DNA of 64,000 nt from Pollenia angustigena (Eukaryota > Arthropoda > Insecta > Diptera > Polleniidae). The translations under genes and the position numbers were made by a program. Below are positions 45,131-56,395 of this stretch, piece by piece. The stretch is taken from assembly GCA_930367215.1 (NCBI GenBank), contig OV884057.1, positions 246,786,830 through 246,850,829 of the forward strand. Reading direction: 5' to 3'. Position 1 is the stretch's first letter, and each line of letters opens with the position of its first letter. Below the pieces are notes generated by a model, which worked only from the letters and a program-made list of their open reading frames with translations, was not told the origin of the DNA and searched no databases.

Positions 45131-45299
45131 GGCAATAAAGAGCTGGGAGGACCAAGTATGGCTTAGATGTAAAAAGTATTTAATTTTGAAAATGAGCCAA
45201 AATAAAGGCTGGCCTGTATACAATTGTCAAATATTCTCTATATATGAGATTTGTGTGGTCATAAAAATCAGCTCAATCGGTTTATTATTTCAGACAGCG

Positions 45300-45432
45300 C
45301 CAATGCAAACATTCTCCCTGAATAAGGAGCAGGACAAAATAGTATATTAACCAGTGAACGATTGACTTTTCAATTCTATGGTGAAGGGTATAAAAGATTC
45401 GGTGCAGCCGACTATAGCACTTTCCTTGTTTT
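45300..45432 (+). repeat. Right end of a repeat family B copy
   Basis: 'ggtgaagggtataaaagatt' followed by 'cggtgcagccgactatagca' and 'ctttccttgtttt' corresponds to the family's right terminus. Confidence 0.6.
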
Positions 45433-46245
45433 AACTTATTTTCTATTTTTGTTTTTTTTTAAATTATTTTACATAGAATCCTCATTCTTAATCCATAAGA
45501 CAGCGAATATGGTTTAAAAAATTATTGCAATTACTTAACGTTGTAAAAATAAATTTCAAATACTTGAATTAAAGACAAAAAAAAGAAAGATTAACGATTT
45601 TATTAAGTTCTGGAAGTCATAATAAAGATATTGCAATTCTTTTAGAGTTCTTTAAAGATATTTAACACAACGGAGGACTAAATATTAGTGCTTTTTACCA
45701 TCTTTAAAATTGTTATTAATATCAAAATCTTTGCAAAAAAAATTTAAACCGATGCTGAAACGTTGGCCCTTGCCGTTCTCTAGATATACCGAAAACTAAA
45801 ATGTATTTGTACGGGATGTGCCCCGCCAACTTCTTCAATCCCATCCATATTTTTAGATTTTTAAATTTGGACAATTTTTCTCTTACCGTTCTTAAGATAT
45901 AAATCCAGAGTTTGGTTAGTATTTTATAAATAAACTTTTTGCTAACTTCATGCCAAATTTTCATTATGAATACGGCTGTAAGAAACCAATTAGTTTTCAT
46001 TTCATTGGTATTAAAAATATAAAATATAAAGGCATAAAGTTTTATTAACATTTTATGTGAAATGCTTTCCATATGCATATGAAAAAAACTTGTTTATATG
46101 AAATAATGTTGATAGAGTTATACTCGGTTAATTTGCGTGTTATGTAACGATATACGCTTTTGTCTTCGGTTAAGCCATATTGTTTTTTATTATCTTGATT
46201 ATCAAACGGATGAATAATTTCTTCGAATAACAAATACATCGAAAA
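45433..46245. other. AT-rich stretch, no gene recognised
   Basis: A 118-codon minus-strand frame (45722-46078) has no recognisable domain and a composition typical of chance frames in AT-rich DNA. Confidence 0.4.
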
Positions 46246-46850
46246 CAAGTAAGAAAGTATAGTCGGTCAAACCCTACACCACAGTATTAAAAAACATATC
46301 TTGCTTATATGTCCATATAAATATGGATTTATCTATGTTTATAAACTTCATTTAAATCGGTTTGAAAGTTTGTGAGAGGCAGCAATTGCCCCCTACCTCC
46401 CCTTGTTGTCCTTTTTTTGAAAAACTGTATAGCTTTTGTGTCCATAAAGATATTGTTCTATCTATGTTTTAAATTTCATTAAAATCGGTTTGATAGTTTC
46501 TGAGAGGAAGAAATTTCCCCCTATCTTCCCTCGTGGTCCTACGATTCGGCCCATTTTCAATAGGCTTGGTCCTTGTGCCAATAAGAACCTATGACCCAAA
46601 TTTTATCAAATTATCTTCAAAATTGCGACCTGTACTTTGCGCACAAGGTTACATGGACAGCCAGCCAGCCAGCCTGCCAGCCGGACGGACATCATTAGTT
46701 CGACTCAGGAAGTGATTCTGAGTCGTTCGGTATACTTTAAGGTGGGTCTAAGACCAATATTTTAAGGCGTTACACACATCAGCACAAATGCATAATACCC
46801 TCTCCCCTATTGTTAATATCACAAAAAACACTGCGCATGACAATATAGCT
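46246..46850 (-). repeat. Repeat family A, nearly full-length copy
   Basis: It reads 'aacaagtaagaaagtatagt' and 'cggtcaaaccctacaccacagt' at its left, which is the family's right end reversed. The 'cccctatcttccctcgtggtcc' blocks and the GTCY region ('ccagccagccagcctgccagc') follow, and it closes with 'cacaaatgcataataccctc'. Orientation is opposite to 21065-24385, and about 240 bp of the two are near-identical. Confidence 0.75.
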
Positions 46851-46855
46851 TTTAG

Positions 46856-47130
46856 CAGGGCTGTGGAGTCGGAGTTGAAAAGTCGGTGTTGAGGTTTTTG
46901 TACCGGAGTACCCACAAAAACTCGCGACTCCGACTCCAAAATTATTCAGCATAAGAAATTTAAAAAAATAAAAGTTCTTCAAAATTGGCGATGCAAATAA
47001 GGACGAGTCTCATATACACACATTAAGCATCAATGTAAGAGTAGGTGTCGGAGTTGGAGTAAAAGTCTTAGGAGGACTTAAAAAATTTCAGCGGAGTTAG
47101 AACTATTTTTTGACAACTCCACAGTCCAGG
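46856..47130. mobile_element. hAT-like MITE (CAGGGCTGTGGAGTCGG ends)
   Basis: The left end CAGGGCTGTGGAGTCGGAG is answered by 'caactccacagtccagg'. 'gtcggagt', 'gactccgactcc' and 'gtcggagttggag' recur inside. Flanks 'gcttttag' and 'gttaatag' may be a worn 8-bp duplication. Confidence 0.6.
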
Positions 47131-47149
47131 TTAATAGGCAAAACGTCAC

Positions 47150-47430
47150 TTCCGAAAAGAAGTTGGGGCGAGGGCCATTTGAAATTATGCACCGTTTCTT
47201 ACCGTTTTCAATAGGCTTCGTTCTTATGATAATTAAAACGTACATACATACTTAATTTTATCCCACATGGTTACACGGACAGACAGTCAGCGGACGGGCA
47301 TCATTAGATCTACTCAGGCAGTGATTCTGACTCGATCGGTATACTATCAATATAACTACATTACATTTTTATCTCTTACACACATCAGCGCAAGCGCATA
47401 ATACCCTCTCCACTATTGTGGTGCGGGTAA
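47150..47430 (-). repeat. Repeat family A fragment
   Basis: It contains 'accgttttcaataggcttcg', 'cacatggttacacggacaga', 'gattctgactcgatcggtat' and 'cgcataataccctctccac', all in the order expected for a minus-strand copy lacking its right end. Confidence 0.65.
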
Positions 47431-48534
47431 AATAATCAAAACATCTCAACTTTTTGAATTCCTCTCTCGCACAAAAATTACAAACAGATTACACGATAAT
47501 ACTGCCACAGTCAAGTTATTAAATTATTATTATTCTTTTTTTCGTAACAAAATTAAATAAAAACAGCCATAAATAAAAAGAAAATCTATAAATTATCATC
47601 ATTTGAAAACTGTTTGCGAAATTATATGTAATAAAGGAATATTTTATTACACGTTTAAAAACCCTCAGGGATTTTTGTAAGCGAATAAAAAAACACAACA
47701 CAACAGCTCGTTCAAATATTTTACAGCGCAATTTATCTCGAAAATATTGCAGCCAAAACTTGGAGAATTGACAACATTATAATAATTTAAATTGTTTGGG
47801 TAATAAAATTATAAAGAGAATAATAAAAGAGCATTTGTTTCTGTCCTTTATTATTTATTTAATTTTCTGTAAAACTCTAGATAACACACTCTTACACATG
47901 TCTCTGCAACTGAGAGACTGACTGCCTGACTGACTATTCCAACTTGTTTACCTGTTTCTCTTAACTTCAATAATTTTTCTTTAAATTTTTTTTTTGCGTT
48001 ATTTTAATAGCCTATTAAAAGGCGCGTCAAATGACATTTAAACTTCCTGCTTGTCAAGATGTATTAGCGAAATAAAAATAATAAAAACAATGAAATAAAC
48101 AAAAGCACCAGATTGACGTCCTTCTTGAAATGCTTTCATAATAATCGTCAGCTATTATTTTTTGCTTTTTTCTTCAACAACAATTTATTGTTAGCAATTT
48201 TTGTTTATTGCCTTTTTTCTTATTGTTGTTGTGTTTACTGAAATAATAGCAATAACAAAAAATATTATGAAAACTGTGCTGCTGCATATGGTTACTAATA
48301 TTTTTCATAATTTTCGATGTAAAGGAAAGAAGGATGGTTACGAAGGACTTTAAGCTGTGCACTTGTGGTCGACTATAACATGTACTTTAAATTTTCCTTG
48401 AAAACATTTACCCAGAATTAATCCAATTGTTCTCGTAAAATGTTACAGAGCTTATCTTAAAAGGACATGGGCCTGTTCGGAAATGCATAAGTGCGTTGCA
48501 TCAGATACCTAATGGGTTCATAATAACATCATAT
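47431..48534. other. AT-rich stretch, no gene recognised
   Basis: 'gactgactgcctgactgact' near 47917-47936 is a short simple repeat. No domain or terminal repeat seen. Confidence 0.4.
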
Positions 48535-48795
48535 GGCATCCCTGCAAATGTCAGCTGTTCGAAAATACATAACAAAAGCAGATGATGTGCAAACAAATCT
48601 ATCAAATGGCAGAGGCATATTGTTCTCAAAAATTTAAACAAACTGCGCAACAAACAAGATTGTCATTCCCACGACAATCGGTTTTACGCACCGGAATGAC
48701 TCGGAGTTCAACGAAGACCGATCAAGGATGGTCAACTCACCTGTTACAGGTCGCGGTACTAAAACAACAACTAACAAGCATTGACATCAGCTAAT
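48535..48795. other. GC-richer block of unknown origin, possibly a solo LTR
   Basis: About 260 bp with balanced composition and an internal hairpin ('gattgtc-attcccac-gacaatc', 48658-48679). 'catccctgcaaatgtcagctg' lies near the left edge and 'tgacatcagc' at the right. I cannot identify it; a solo LTR would fit the size. Confidence 0.3.
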
Positions 48796-48825
48796 TTGCA
48801 TGAGCAAACTAAAGATGCAGTGAGG

Positions 48826-49030
48826 TAGGGAAATGGGGAGGCAGCAAAAATGTTGCCTCCCAATTAGTTTTTTCTCATATACCACAGAGTGAGCATTTTG
48901 CTTTTCATTTGAAGCAGCAAAAATGCTCCCTCTGTGGCATATGGAAATAAAACTAATCGGGAGGCAGAATTTAGGCTGTTTTAAATAAAAAGCAAAATGC
49001 TCCATATTTTGTTGCCTCCCCATTTCGCTA
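48826..49030. mobile_element. 205-bp multi-stem foldback MITE
   Basis: Outer arms: 'tagggaaatggggaggca' against 'tgcctccccatttcgcta'. Inner elements 'gttgcctcccaattagtttt' and 'aaaactaatcgggaggc' pair, as do 'ataccacagagtgagcattttgc' and 'gctccctctgtggcatat'. The motif TGCCTCCC therefore occurs in both orientations several times, and the strand can fold into nested stems. Confidence 0.75.
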
Positions 49031-49304
49031 CTACTGGTGGCAGCAAAATACAGCTCATTTTGACAGCTCGAGCCGAGTAGGTATGAATAAACTTTGGATA
49101 ACTTAATTCATATAAAATAAAGTATATTAAATGAAAATTCTTAAATTAAACTAAGGCTTTTATTTTGAGTTGCAAACATTTCAACATAACACTTTTTCTA
49201 TGTGTATTACTTATAAATTTTAGGCTGTTACTGGCTTGACTTAATGTATCAGTATTAGTTTAATGAGTTGATTAATTACACAGTTCAAAAAAATTATGGA
49301 GTTC
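49031..49304. other. AT-rich spacer
   Basis: Nothing recognised. Confidence 0.35.
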
Positions 49305-49705
49305 TGACAAGGGATTCTGGTAAAGGAGACCAAAAATACATACGTTTGTCGGCGTTTTGAAAGATCACATGGGAATTTTATTTTAGAGGTAGTTAAAGTT
49401 TCCCAGCCTTGGCCTGCTCTTGCAGAATAATGCTATATAAAATAGTGTTTTCTTAAATCTGAGTTGTAGTTTATGTTTAGCAACTTTGAAGAAAATGTTA
49501 TGGCAAATATATTTATGGAGCATAATAACCCTCTATAATAACGTCATTTTTTGGGTTAATGTGCCCCACAAAATATTTTCCATAACATTTTCTACAAAGT
49601 TGCTGAACATTAACTACACCTCAGATGTAAAGAAAACATAGTTTTATATATCTATATATATATATATAAATATGCAAGAACAGGCCAAAGCTGGGAAGTT
49701 TTAAA
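49305..49705. repeat. Foldback element, copy 1
   Basis: The left arm ('gattctggtaaaggagacc' through 'gttaaagtttcccagccttg' to 'caactttgaagaaaatgtta') is inverted on the right ('taacattttctacaaagttg' through 'caggccaaagctgggaag'). The centre is near 49535. The right arm stops at 'ttttaaacc', where the next element begins, lacking the outer 100 bp that copy 2 (54240-54640) still has. Confidence 0.75.
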
Positions 49706-49707
49706 CC

Positions 49708-50377
49708 AGAGTACGAAAACAAACAAAACGAAACGTTTGCTTTCGTTTTGTTTTGTTCTTTGCAGTGAGTAAAACAAAAACAAAACCAAAACAATGAGAA
49801 TGATTGTGCCATTTTTTTTTTGTATTATTTTTGCTCGTGAGCGCAAATTGTACATTAATATAAACGTACACAGCTGGAAAAGAAAAGAGTAGGAACAATA
49901 TTGACACATTCAGAGAAAAAACGTTTGGTAATTGATTTACTCACTACTATTGTTTCTAAGTGAAATTAAAAGAGAGGTTTTAAGGTTTTTTTTGGTTTTT
50001 ATTAATGTTTATTTTGACTACCATAGTAATTAAAAAAAAACAAATGTAATTAAATAAAAAGAAGTTCAAAGAAAAAAGAATAAAAACAAATCATTTTTTG
50101 GACGAGGCATTGTGGATTTTACTCTTGTTATGCCACAACAAAAACCAAACAAGAACTAAATCAACTACTCAAAACAAAACGTTGAGTAGATGTACGATTT
50201 TAACGGTAAATTAAATAATGCAGATGAGTGGAAAGCCAATTGTTTCGTTTTCTCTCTTTGAGACACTTGAAAAGTTTTTGTTTTGGTTTTGCTCATGTAC
50301 AATACAATTTACAAATTTTGAAGAGTTTTGTACATTTTACAAACGTTTACGAAATGTTTTGTTTGTTTTCATACTCT
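49708..50377. mobile_element. 670-bp inverted-repeat MITE
   Basis: AGAGTACGAAAACAAACAAA with 'acgaaacgtttgc' at the left is inverted at the right ('acgtttacgaaatgtttt' then 'gtttgttttcatactct'). 'aaaacaaaac' motifs occur throughout. Frames here are low-complexity Phe/Lys-rich artefacts. It abuts the LINE start. Confidence 0.65.
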
Positions 50378-50444
50378 CGACTGAAGTCAATGGGAGGGGT
50401 TGCTGTATTCGGGTTAGGGTCTATCAGATTAAGGTTTCCTAAAA

Positions 50445-53400
50445 ATGATAAACCCTAAGAGGCTGAGAGTGGTGCAGATAAACTTGCACCACTGTGAAGC
50501 GGCCTCAACCGAATTAGTAACCCACCTCATTGACAACAATGTGGACGTGGCTTTAATCCAAGAGCTCTGGATTAACAAAAACCGGGTAGTTGGATTAAAG
50601 ATCACGGGGTATACCTTGTTCGTATCCCGCTCTGATGAGAAGGTACGGACTTGTATACTGGCAGAACTGAACATAAATTTATGATTTCTCATTCTTTCAG
50701 TAATGGAGACCTCACGGTTGTGACAGGGGAAGCCAAGGACAAAACGGTCCTGGCACTGGCATCGGCATACTTGCCATATGAAGCTGCCGATCCACCTGGT
50801 GAAAAAGTGCGAGAGTTGGTGGAGCACTCGGGCAGAAGCGGCTCGAGGCTGGTACTAGGATGTGACGCCAATGCACACCATTCCCAATGGGGTAGTGCCG
50901 ACATCAACAAAAGAGGATAGTCTATGTTTGATTTTATTGTTGCCAGCAATCTTTTTATCTGTAACAGGGGGAATACGCCAACGTTCAGAACTAGGGATAG
51001 AGAGGCAGTGATAGATATAACATTGACGAACTGTAGGGAATTAGTAGAGGACTGGAGGGTGGCTTTGGATTTTTCCTTCTCTGATCATAGTCGTCTGTCC
51101 TTTAGTCTAATGTTTGAGAGGTCGAAAAGGTGTCCATATAGGAATCCGAGAAGGACGGATTGGGATTCGTTTTCGGGACTAGTGCAACGGAACCTTAGGG
51201 TTACACGGAACTGGGGGTCGACTCCGGCCAGTGTGGAGCAACTGGTAAACACCTTCACGGGGGTATTGACCAGTAGCTATGAGCGATCCTGTCCGTTAAA
51301 TTTTCCGGGCAGGCGTACACAGCCAAGATGGTGGACAGACGAGTTGAAAACTCAAAGGTCCACCGTCAGAAGGCTGTTCAATAGGGCGAAGTATACGCGC
51401 AGGGATGAGCATTGGAGTAACTTCAAGTTGAGTTACGGGAGGTATAAGGGAGTTTTAGAAGGGCGAAAAGGGACTCGTGGATTAAGTTTAGCGAGTCAGT
51501 TGAATCTGTGAATGAGATGTCTAGGTTCAGAATAATTTTATCTAAGGACCCTGTAGTCCCTGGATTTATTCAGAGATCGGACGGCTCATGGACGGAATCT
51601 GGCTCTGAATCTCTCTGTCTGCTTATGGAGACTCACTTTCCGGGGTGTGTGGATCCTGGGTCGGGGGAACAGGCTGTATGTGGTGACCCCTTCTCTGGTT
51701 CGGGCTCAGGCGGTGAGGAAAGGGAGACGGTGGGGGACATGATTACCTTGGATAAGGTAACATGGGCGGTAAATACCTTTGGGTCCTACAAATCGGCGGG
51801 GCCAGATGGTATATTTCCGGCGATGTTACAGAATATCGGGAAATCATCACTCCTGTTGTTGGTGGAACTGTTTAGGGTACATTCCTAGGAGGTGGAGGGA
51901 GGTTAGGGTAGTTTTTATTCCCAAGGCGGGTAGAACCGGTCACTCTAAACCCAAGGATTTTAGACCAATCAGCTTGTCGTCTTTTCTCTTGAAGACGTTG
52001 GAAAGACTGATTGATCTACATCTGAGGACGAAGATTGACGCCGGCATCGTCAGCGGCGCTCAACACGCCTACCTTAAAGGTAGATCTGTTGAGAGTGCGT
52101 TGCATGATGTGGTTGGTTATGTGGAGCGGGGTTTGCGAACCAGGGAATACACCCTGGCGGCATTCCTTGACATAGAGGCCACAAGGCAGGCACTGATTGA
52201 CCTAAGGATTCCGTTGTTCTTGGTCGAGTGGATAACTATGATGCTTAGCAGCAGAGTTATTCACTCGGACTGGGGAAACGAACGCTTAAGGAAATCGGTG
52301 ACTAGAGGGACCCCACAGGGAGGAGTTCTCTCTCCCTTATTGTGGCTCTTGGCCGTCAATGTCGTTATGAGACGTTTTGACAGAATGGGTCAGAAGGTCG
52401 TAGCCTACGCGGATGATGTGGTGATATTGGTGTCGGGCAAGTTTCTGCCGACAATTAGCGACATCATGCAAGGGGCGCTGGGCGAACTGGCGGCATGGGC
52501 AAGTGACAAGGGACTGGGAGTAAATCCGGAGAAGATGGAGTTGGTTCTTTTCACTAGGAGGTGTCATGGGGTAGGAATACTCAGGAGAGACTCAAAAGGG
52601 GTCTCAATGCTTACTATGCTTGCAGATCATCGATAGGTAGGAGCTGGGGACTCCGGCCGTCAGTGGTGGGATGGCTGTACACTTCGGTGGTTAGACCCAT
52701 TCTTACGTATGGATGCTGTGTTTGGTGGGAGTCATTGAGATTGGCAAGTCGTAGGAACCTTCTTTCTAAGGCTCAGAGGTGTGCTTCAATTGGCATGACA
52801 GGTGCCTTGAGAAGTACTCCTCAGGCTGCCCTGGATGTCATTCTCCATCTTCTGCCCATTGAGCAGTATGTGATGGGAATGGCGGCCAGGAGCATTCTTA
52901 GACTGAGGGAGTTAGGACTTACGAGGAATGAGACTCAGGGTCACTCACGGATCCTGGGTGAGATTGAAGCTGGTGGCTATTGCCTGGGACCGCCGGGATC
53001 CACTGATTATGTTAGCACCAGTTTGGATTTTGGTCGGTTGCCAGAGGTAATAATGCCTTCTAGGGAGAGCTGGTCGGGCAGGGGCAGATTATTTGGTGGA
53101 TTTGCTATTTTCACTGATGGCTCGAAGATGAGGGGCACGGGTGCAGGGGTCTACATTGAGGATCTGAACATAAGAAGGTCATATAGGCTTCCTGACGACT
53201 GCAGTGTTTTTCAAGCGGATGTTCTGGGGGTCTGGAGGGCCGTGGACTTGATGAGGGACAACATTGATAGGGGCTCGGAGGTCACTATATATGTGGACAG
53301 CCAGGCGCCTCTTATGGCCGTAAGGGGCTGTTATGTGAACTCCAGGCTAGTTAATGAGTGTAGGAGGGCTCTGAGGGGAGCCTTAGGGGAGTATCTGCTA

Positions 53401-53832
53401 AGGTTATGCTGGGTGCCGGGTCATTGCGATATAGGCGGCAATGAGATTGCTGATGAGTTGGCAAGACAGGGCTCAGAGATGGAGGATCCTGACTGTGTGG
53501 AGGCGGTTAGGCCTCCATTGGGCTTCTATTTTGGTAGAATTAGGGAATGGATACTGAGCGTGACCAATCGGGCCTGGGGGAGCCGAACGGACTGTCGGGT
53601 ATCACGGACACTGTGGCCGGTGCTTAGGAAGTCCGATTCGGTGTCGCTGTTGGGCAGGAGCAGGGTCTGCGTTAGGACCATGATAGGAATTATCACGGGC
53701 CACTGTATGATAGGCAGGATGGCGGTGAGGATGGGATCCGACTTGTCGGATATATGCAGGTTGTGCGAGGACCCTGAGGACTTGGAGTCAGTTGAGCACT
53801 TTCTGTGCCACTGTCCCAGGGTAGCAGGTTGA
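50445..53832 (+). pseudogene. LINE ORF2: endonuclease, reverse transcriptase, RNase H; frameshifted
   Basis: Endonuclease (APE type): RVVQINLHHCEAAS (50470), LGCDANAHHSQWGS (about 50860), DREAVIDITLT and SDHSRLSF (to about 51110). RT: SAGPDGIFPAML (51795), first catalytic Asp in AAFLDIE (52169), RGTPQGGVLSPL and YADD (52406-52417). After FLDIE about ten residues are missing. RNase H: FTDGSK (Asp at 53115), YVDSQ (53296), WVPGH (53409), IADELA (53452); the usual Glu of the second motif is Asp (FQADVLGVW). The C-terminal motif is CRLC...HFLCHC (53755-53815). Frames change near 50670, 50920, 51510, 51850 and 52590. Confidence 0.88.
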
Positions 53833-54190
53833 GGTGGCTGGGCAGTAGATTCCTGGGCGAATTAGGGTATGTCTCGGGTTGCGGACTCGAGAATCTGATA
53901 GGATTCGTAATGGGGATGGCCTGGCTGCGCGAGGGGAGACTGGGTGCTAACCGCACGTAGGGCGGATTTGGTTTAAGTGGGATTTCTCTCGGGGTTGGTC
54001 CTTTACCTTATTTTCTTTCCTTTCTTTTCTACCTATCTTTCGGATCTGTCTTATGCTTTTGCTGCTTACTTCACCCACTTTATACCTTCTTAGCTATCTC
54101 TAATTAAGGCGTCACAATGGACCATATTGGTCTCTGGGTGAAGGTGTGAAGGAAACTTCACACCGGCCTTTCTACCTACCTACCTACCTT
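53833..54190 (+). other. 3' UTR of the LINE
   Basis: The non-coding tail carries pyrimidine-rich 'ttttctttcctttctttt', then the hairpin at 54143-54164 and the (CTAC)n tail. Composition returns to AT-rich immediately after. Confidence 0.75.
54143..54164 (+). other. Perfect hairpin with GAAA loop at the LINE 3' end
   Basis: ggtgtgaag-GAAA-cttcacacc: a 9-bp perfect stem closed by a GNRA-type tetraloop, 7 bp before the simple-repeat tail. In LINEs the 3' end of the RNA is what the reverse transcriptase recognises, so this is a likely recognition element; that role is inferred. Confidence 0.7.
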
Positions 54191-54239
54191 TCATACTCTG
54201 CTTTAAACGCCTCTAAAATCTAAAATGGGCAATCTTATG

Positions 54240-54640
54240 TTTGACTGGTTTTTGGTATTTCTGTTAAGTTTTGGGCTTAAGTGTGTTCAAATATATATAG
54301 AGTAAAATTTTATGGCCAACATTTTTGTAGAACATTTCATCCCCAACCTCTCACTTTTTCGGGGTGTTTTTTGCGATTTGTTAGAATAGAGTCAAAAATG
54401 TAGAGGTAGAGGGTTTATATGTTTTAAACAAAAAATTTGCCATTTTCTTCAAAGTTACTGAACATACCCTAAACCTCGGATGTAAAGAAAACATAGTTTC
54501 GTACGCCGATATGCTGCAAAAACAGGCCAAAGCCAGGAAACTTTAACCGTCTCTTACATAAAATTCTGATATAATCTTAAAAAAGCGCCGACACATGTTT
54601 ATTTTTGGTGTCCTCTACCAGAATTCGTTGCCAACAGCCC
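54240..54640. repeat. Foldback element, copy 2
   Basis: The right part (54430-54640: 'ttcttcaaagttactgaaca' to 'gtcctctaccagaattcg') is the inverted match of the left arm of copy 1 (49305-49500) and a direct match of its right arm. The left arm here is worn ('atggccaacatttttgtagaac'). Confidence 0.65.
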
Positions 54641-55051
54641 GCAATTTAGGAAAAAGCTTGAAATAGTTGCACAGTGTTATTGTAAGTTCACAAATATCAA
54701 GTAAAAATTCAAAAAAATAAATATATTGTTAAGTTTTCCTTTAATAACGCGTTTCGCGTTTACTCCCTTTATAATAAACCGTTGAGTTCTTTTAATTGCA
54801 AATCAAAATAAATACAAACACTTATTAAACTTAACACAATTTTTATCCAATATTGTTCGATATGAACTGAACCGTTTAATGTCTCAAAACAAACTAAACT
54901 AAACTTTACGAGTCAGCCTTTATTTATAATTCACCACCGGTAGTTGTTGTAGACTAGTAGATTCAAGAATCTTCTAGTCGATTCCAGACCATTAAATCTA
55001 AGGTCTACAATACAGTGAAGTAAATAACAATCTAAATTAATACGACTTAAA
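54641..55051. other. AT-rich spacer, no gene
   Basis: Contains 'ttcaagaatcttctagtcga', a small imperfect palindrome, and nothing coding. Confidence 0.4.
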
Positions 55052-55054
55052 TTA

Positions 55055-55440
55055 CACTGTGCAACAAAAAAAAATAACCTCAACACTTGCAACGCGAAAT
55101 GAAAGAAGACTACTAGTAGAGCAAATCTGCCAAAGGGTTTTGAAAAGTTAGCTCGGGCTCCCGAAATATGGGCCCCTCAAGTTTTTGCATTTGTTGAAAA
55201 GGCGTTTGATATAAGTCAAAAAAAAATATACTTAATGTACTTCTGACCTGAAAGACTATTTCAGATATCTGGAGTAGAATTGTATAGCGATGCTTTTAAT
55301 AGAATATATTAACCCTCTAACACTAATTTTAAGGGGTAATTTTTGTTCTTTTTTAACTTCTACACTACTAGTAGTTTACTTTCATTTCGCGTTGCAAGTG
55401 TTAAGGCCTGCGGCGATGAACCGAATTTTGTTGCACAGTG
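55055..55440. mobile_element. 386-bp MITE with TTA duplication, Harbinger-like
   Basis: TTA stands on both sides (55052-55054, 55441-55443). The ends are CACTGTGCAACAAAA in inverted orientation. Further in, 'aacacttgcaacgcgaaatg' with 'aaag' pairs with its inverse (55083-55106 against 55378-55401), and 'ctactagtag' lies inside both. A 3-bp TTA target is typical of PIF/Harbinger. Confidence 0.8.
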
Positions 55441-55443
55441 TTA

Positions 55444-55937
55444 TAATTTACAAAATAACTTTTAACTAAAACTATACATAATTCTAAGATAAACAAATTT
55501 CCTAGCAATATGAAAAAAAAATGCGAAAAACCTTTACTGATTTTGTTTTGTTGTAGTTGTTGTAGTATTGCAGCCACCGCGTTACAAGAATTCGCCTTGA
55601 GGCTGTTTCTTTTTCTTAAGTTATTCAAGCTCTGATCAATTGACTCCTATAAATAACTGACTGACTGAAGTTACTGAATTTAATCAACTTTTTTAAAAAA
55701 TTTGAATTTCACTTTAATTAACGTCGTATTAAAATCGATCTTCGAAAACGTTTTTTTAAATTTTGATCAAATTTTCCTATACAAATTTACACAAAGTAAG
55801 GTGAAATTTTCTCGTTCAAGTAATGAAAGGAAAAATTCCTCTCAAATCTCTTTACATAAAAAGTAGCTCCAGTTACAAGTATAGAAAATTCTTACCATGT
55901 TGTTAATAAAAGTGTTAAGTTACAAAATTCTTTTCTA
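55444..55937. other. AT-rich spacer, no gene
   Basis: The minus-strand frame at 55401-55628 begins inside the MITE and has no domain. Confidence 0.4.
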
Positions 55938-56119
55938 TACAGTATTTATCGGATTTAAGAAACTTAAAAAATCCAGGAAAAAAGTTTCTTATTAGCGTTT
56001 CTTTCTTATATACAACTATTTTATATAAGAAACTTATTTCTTATATAAGTAGCTATGGCCATTATTATAAATTTTTGTTATAATAAACGTCAAACTTCAT
56101 ATAAAAAAACGCTGACAAA

Positions 56120-56385
56120 AATTTGAAATTTGTTTCTATATTGACTTTGACGTTTGGTATGAAAAAATTGTCAGGTGAAGACCCCATGTTAATGTTTCTA
56201 ACTTTTAAATAATTATTGTCTATGTCTTTTGAGTTTTTCACAATTTCAGATAACGTTGAAAGTCCAATATTATATTTTTTGCAATTTCGCTTCTTTTCAT
56301 ACCGTTTTGTATTTCTTTTAAAATTTGAACTTTTGTTTTTATTGACAAAAAACACAAAGCTTCTCATGAGTACAAGCTCGCCCAT
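56120..56385 (-). pseudogene. pogo-type transposase N-terminal remnant
   Basis: The minus strand reads KRYEKKRNCKKYNIGLSTLS and EIVKNSKDI. This is the second and third helices of a Psq/CENP-B-type helix-turn-helix ('I-KKY-IG-STLS-I-K'), the DNA-binding region of pogo/Tigger transposases. The frame runs to 56065 without further motifs and no DDE domain is seen. Its upstream end meets the MITE at 56396. Confidence 0.65.
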
Positions 56386-56395
56386 CTAAAACTAA

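Larger units (their letters stand above)
50378..54190 (+). mobile_element. I/LOA-group LINE with RNase H, 5'-truncated
   Basis: About 3.8 kb of clearly higher GC than its surroundings. It starts within the last codons of ORF1 (frame ending ...NDKP-stop at 50458, overlapping the ORF2 start). It contains ORF2 with endonuclease, reverse transcriptase, RNase H and a C-terminal CCHC-like motif. The 3' UTR ends in a hairpin and a (CTAC)n tail (54172-54188). RNase H in ORF2 is a mark of the I, LOA and R1-related groups of insect LINEs. At least five frameshifts or stops make it inactive. Confidence 0.85.

Noticed and set aside
45722..46078. 118-codon minus-strand frame
   Set aside because: No motif, no homology I recognise, and amino-acid composition typical of random AT-rich DNA.
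49621..50458. Phe-, Leu- and Lys-rich frames on both strands
   Set aside because: They come from 'aaaacaaaac' repeats of the MITE at 49708-50377.
53693..53956. Pro/Ser-rich 87-codon minus-strand frame
   Set aside because: It is the opposite strand of the LINE ORF2 end, where GC content lengthens chance frames.
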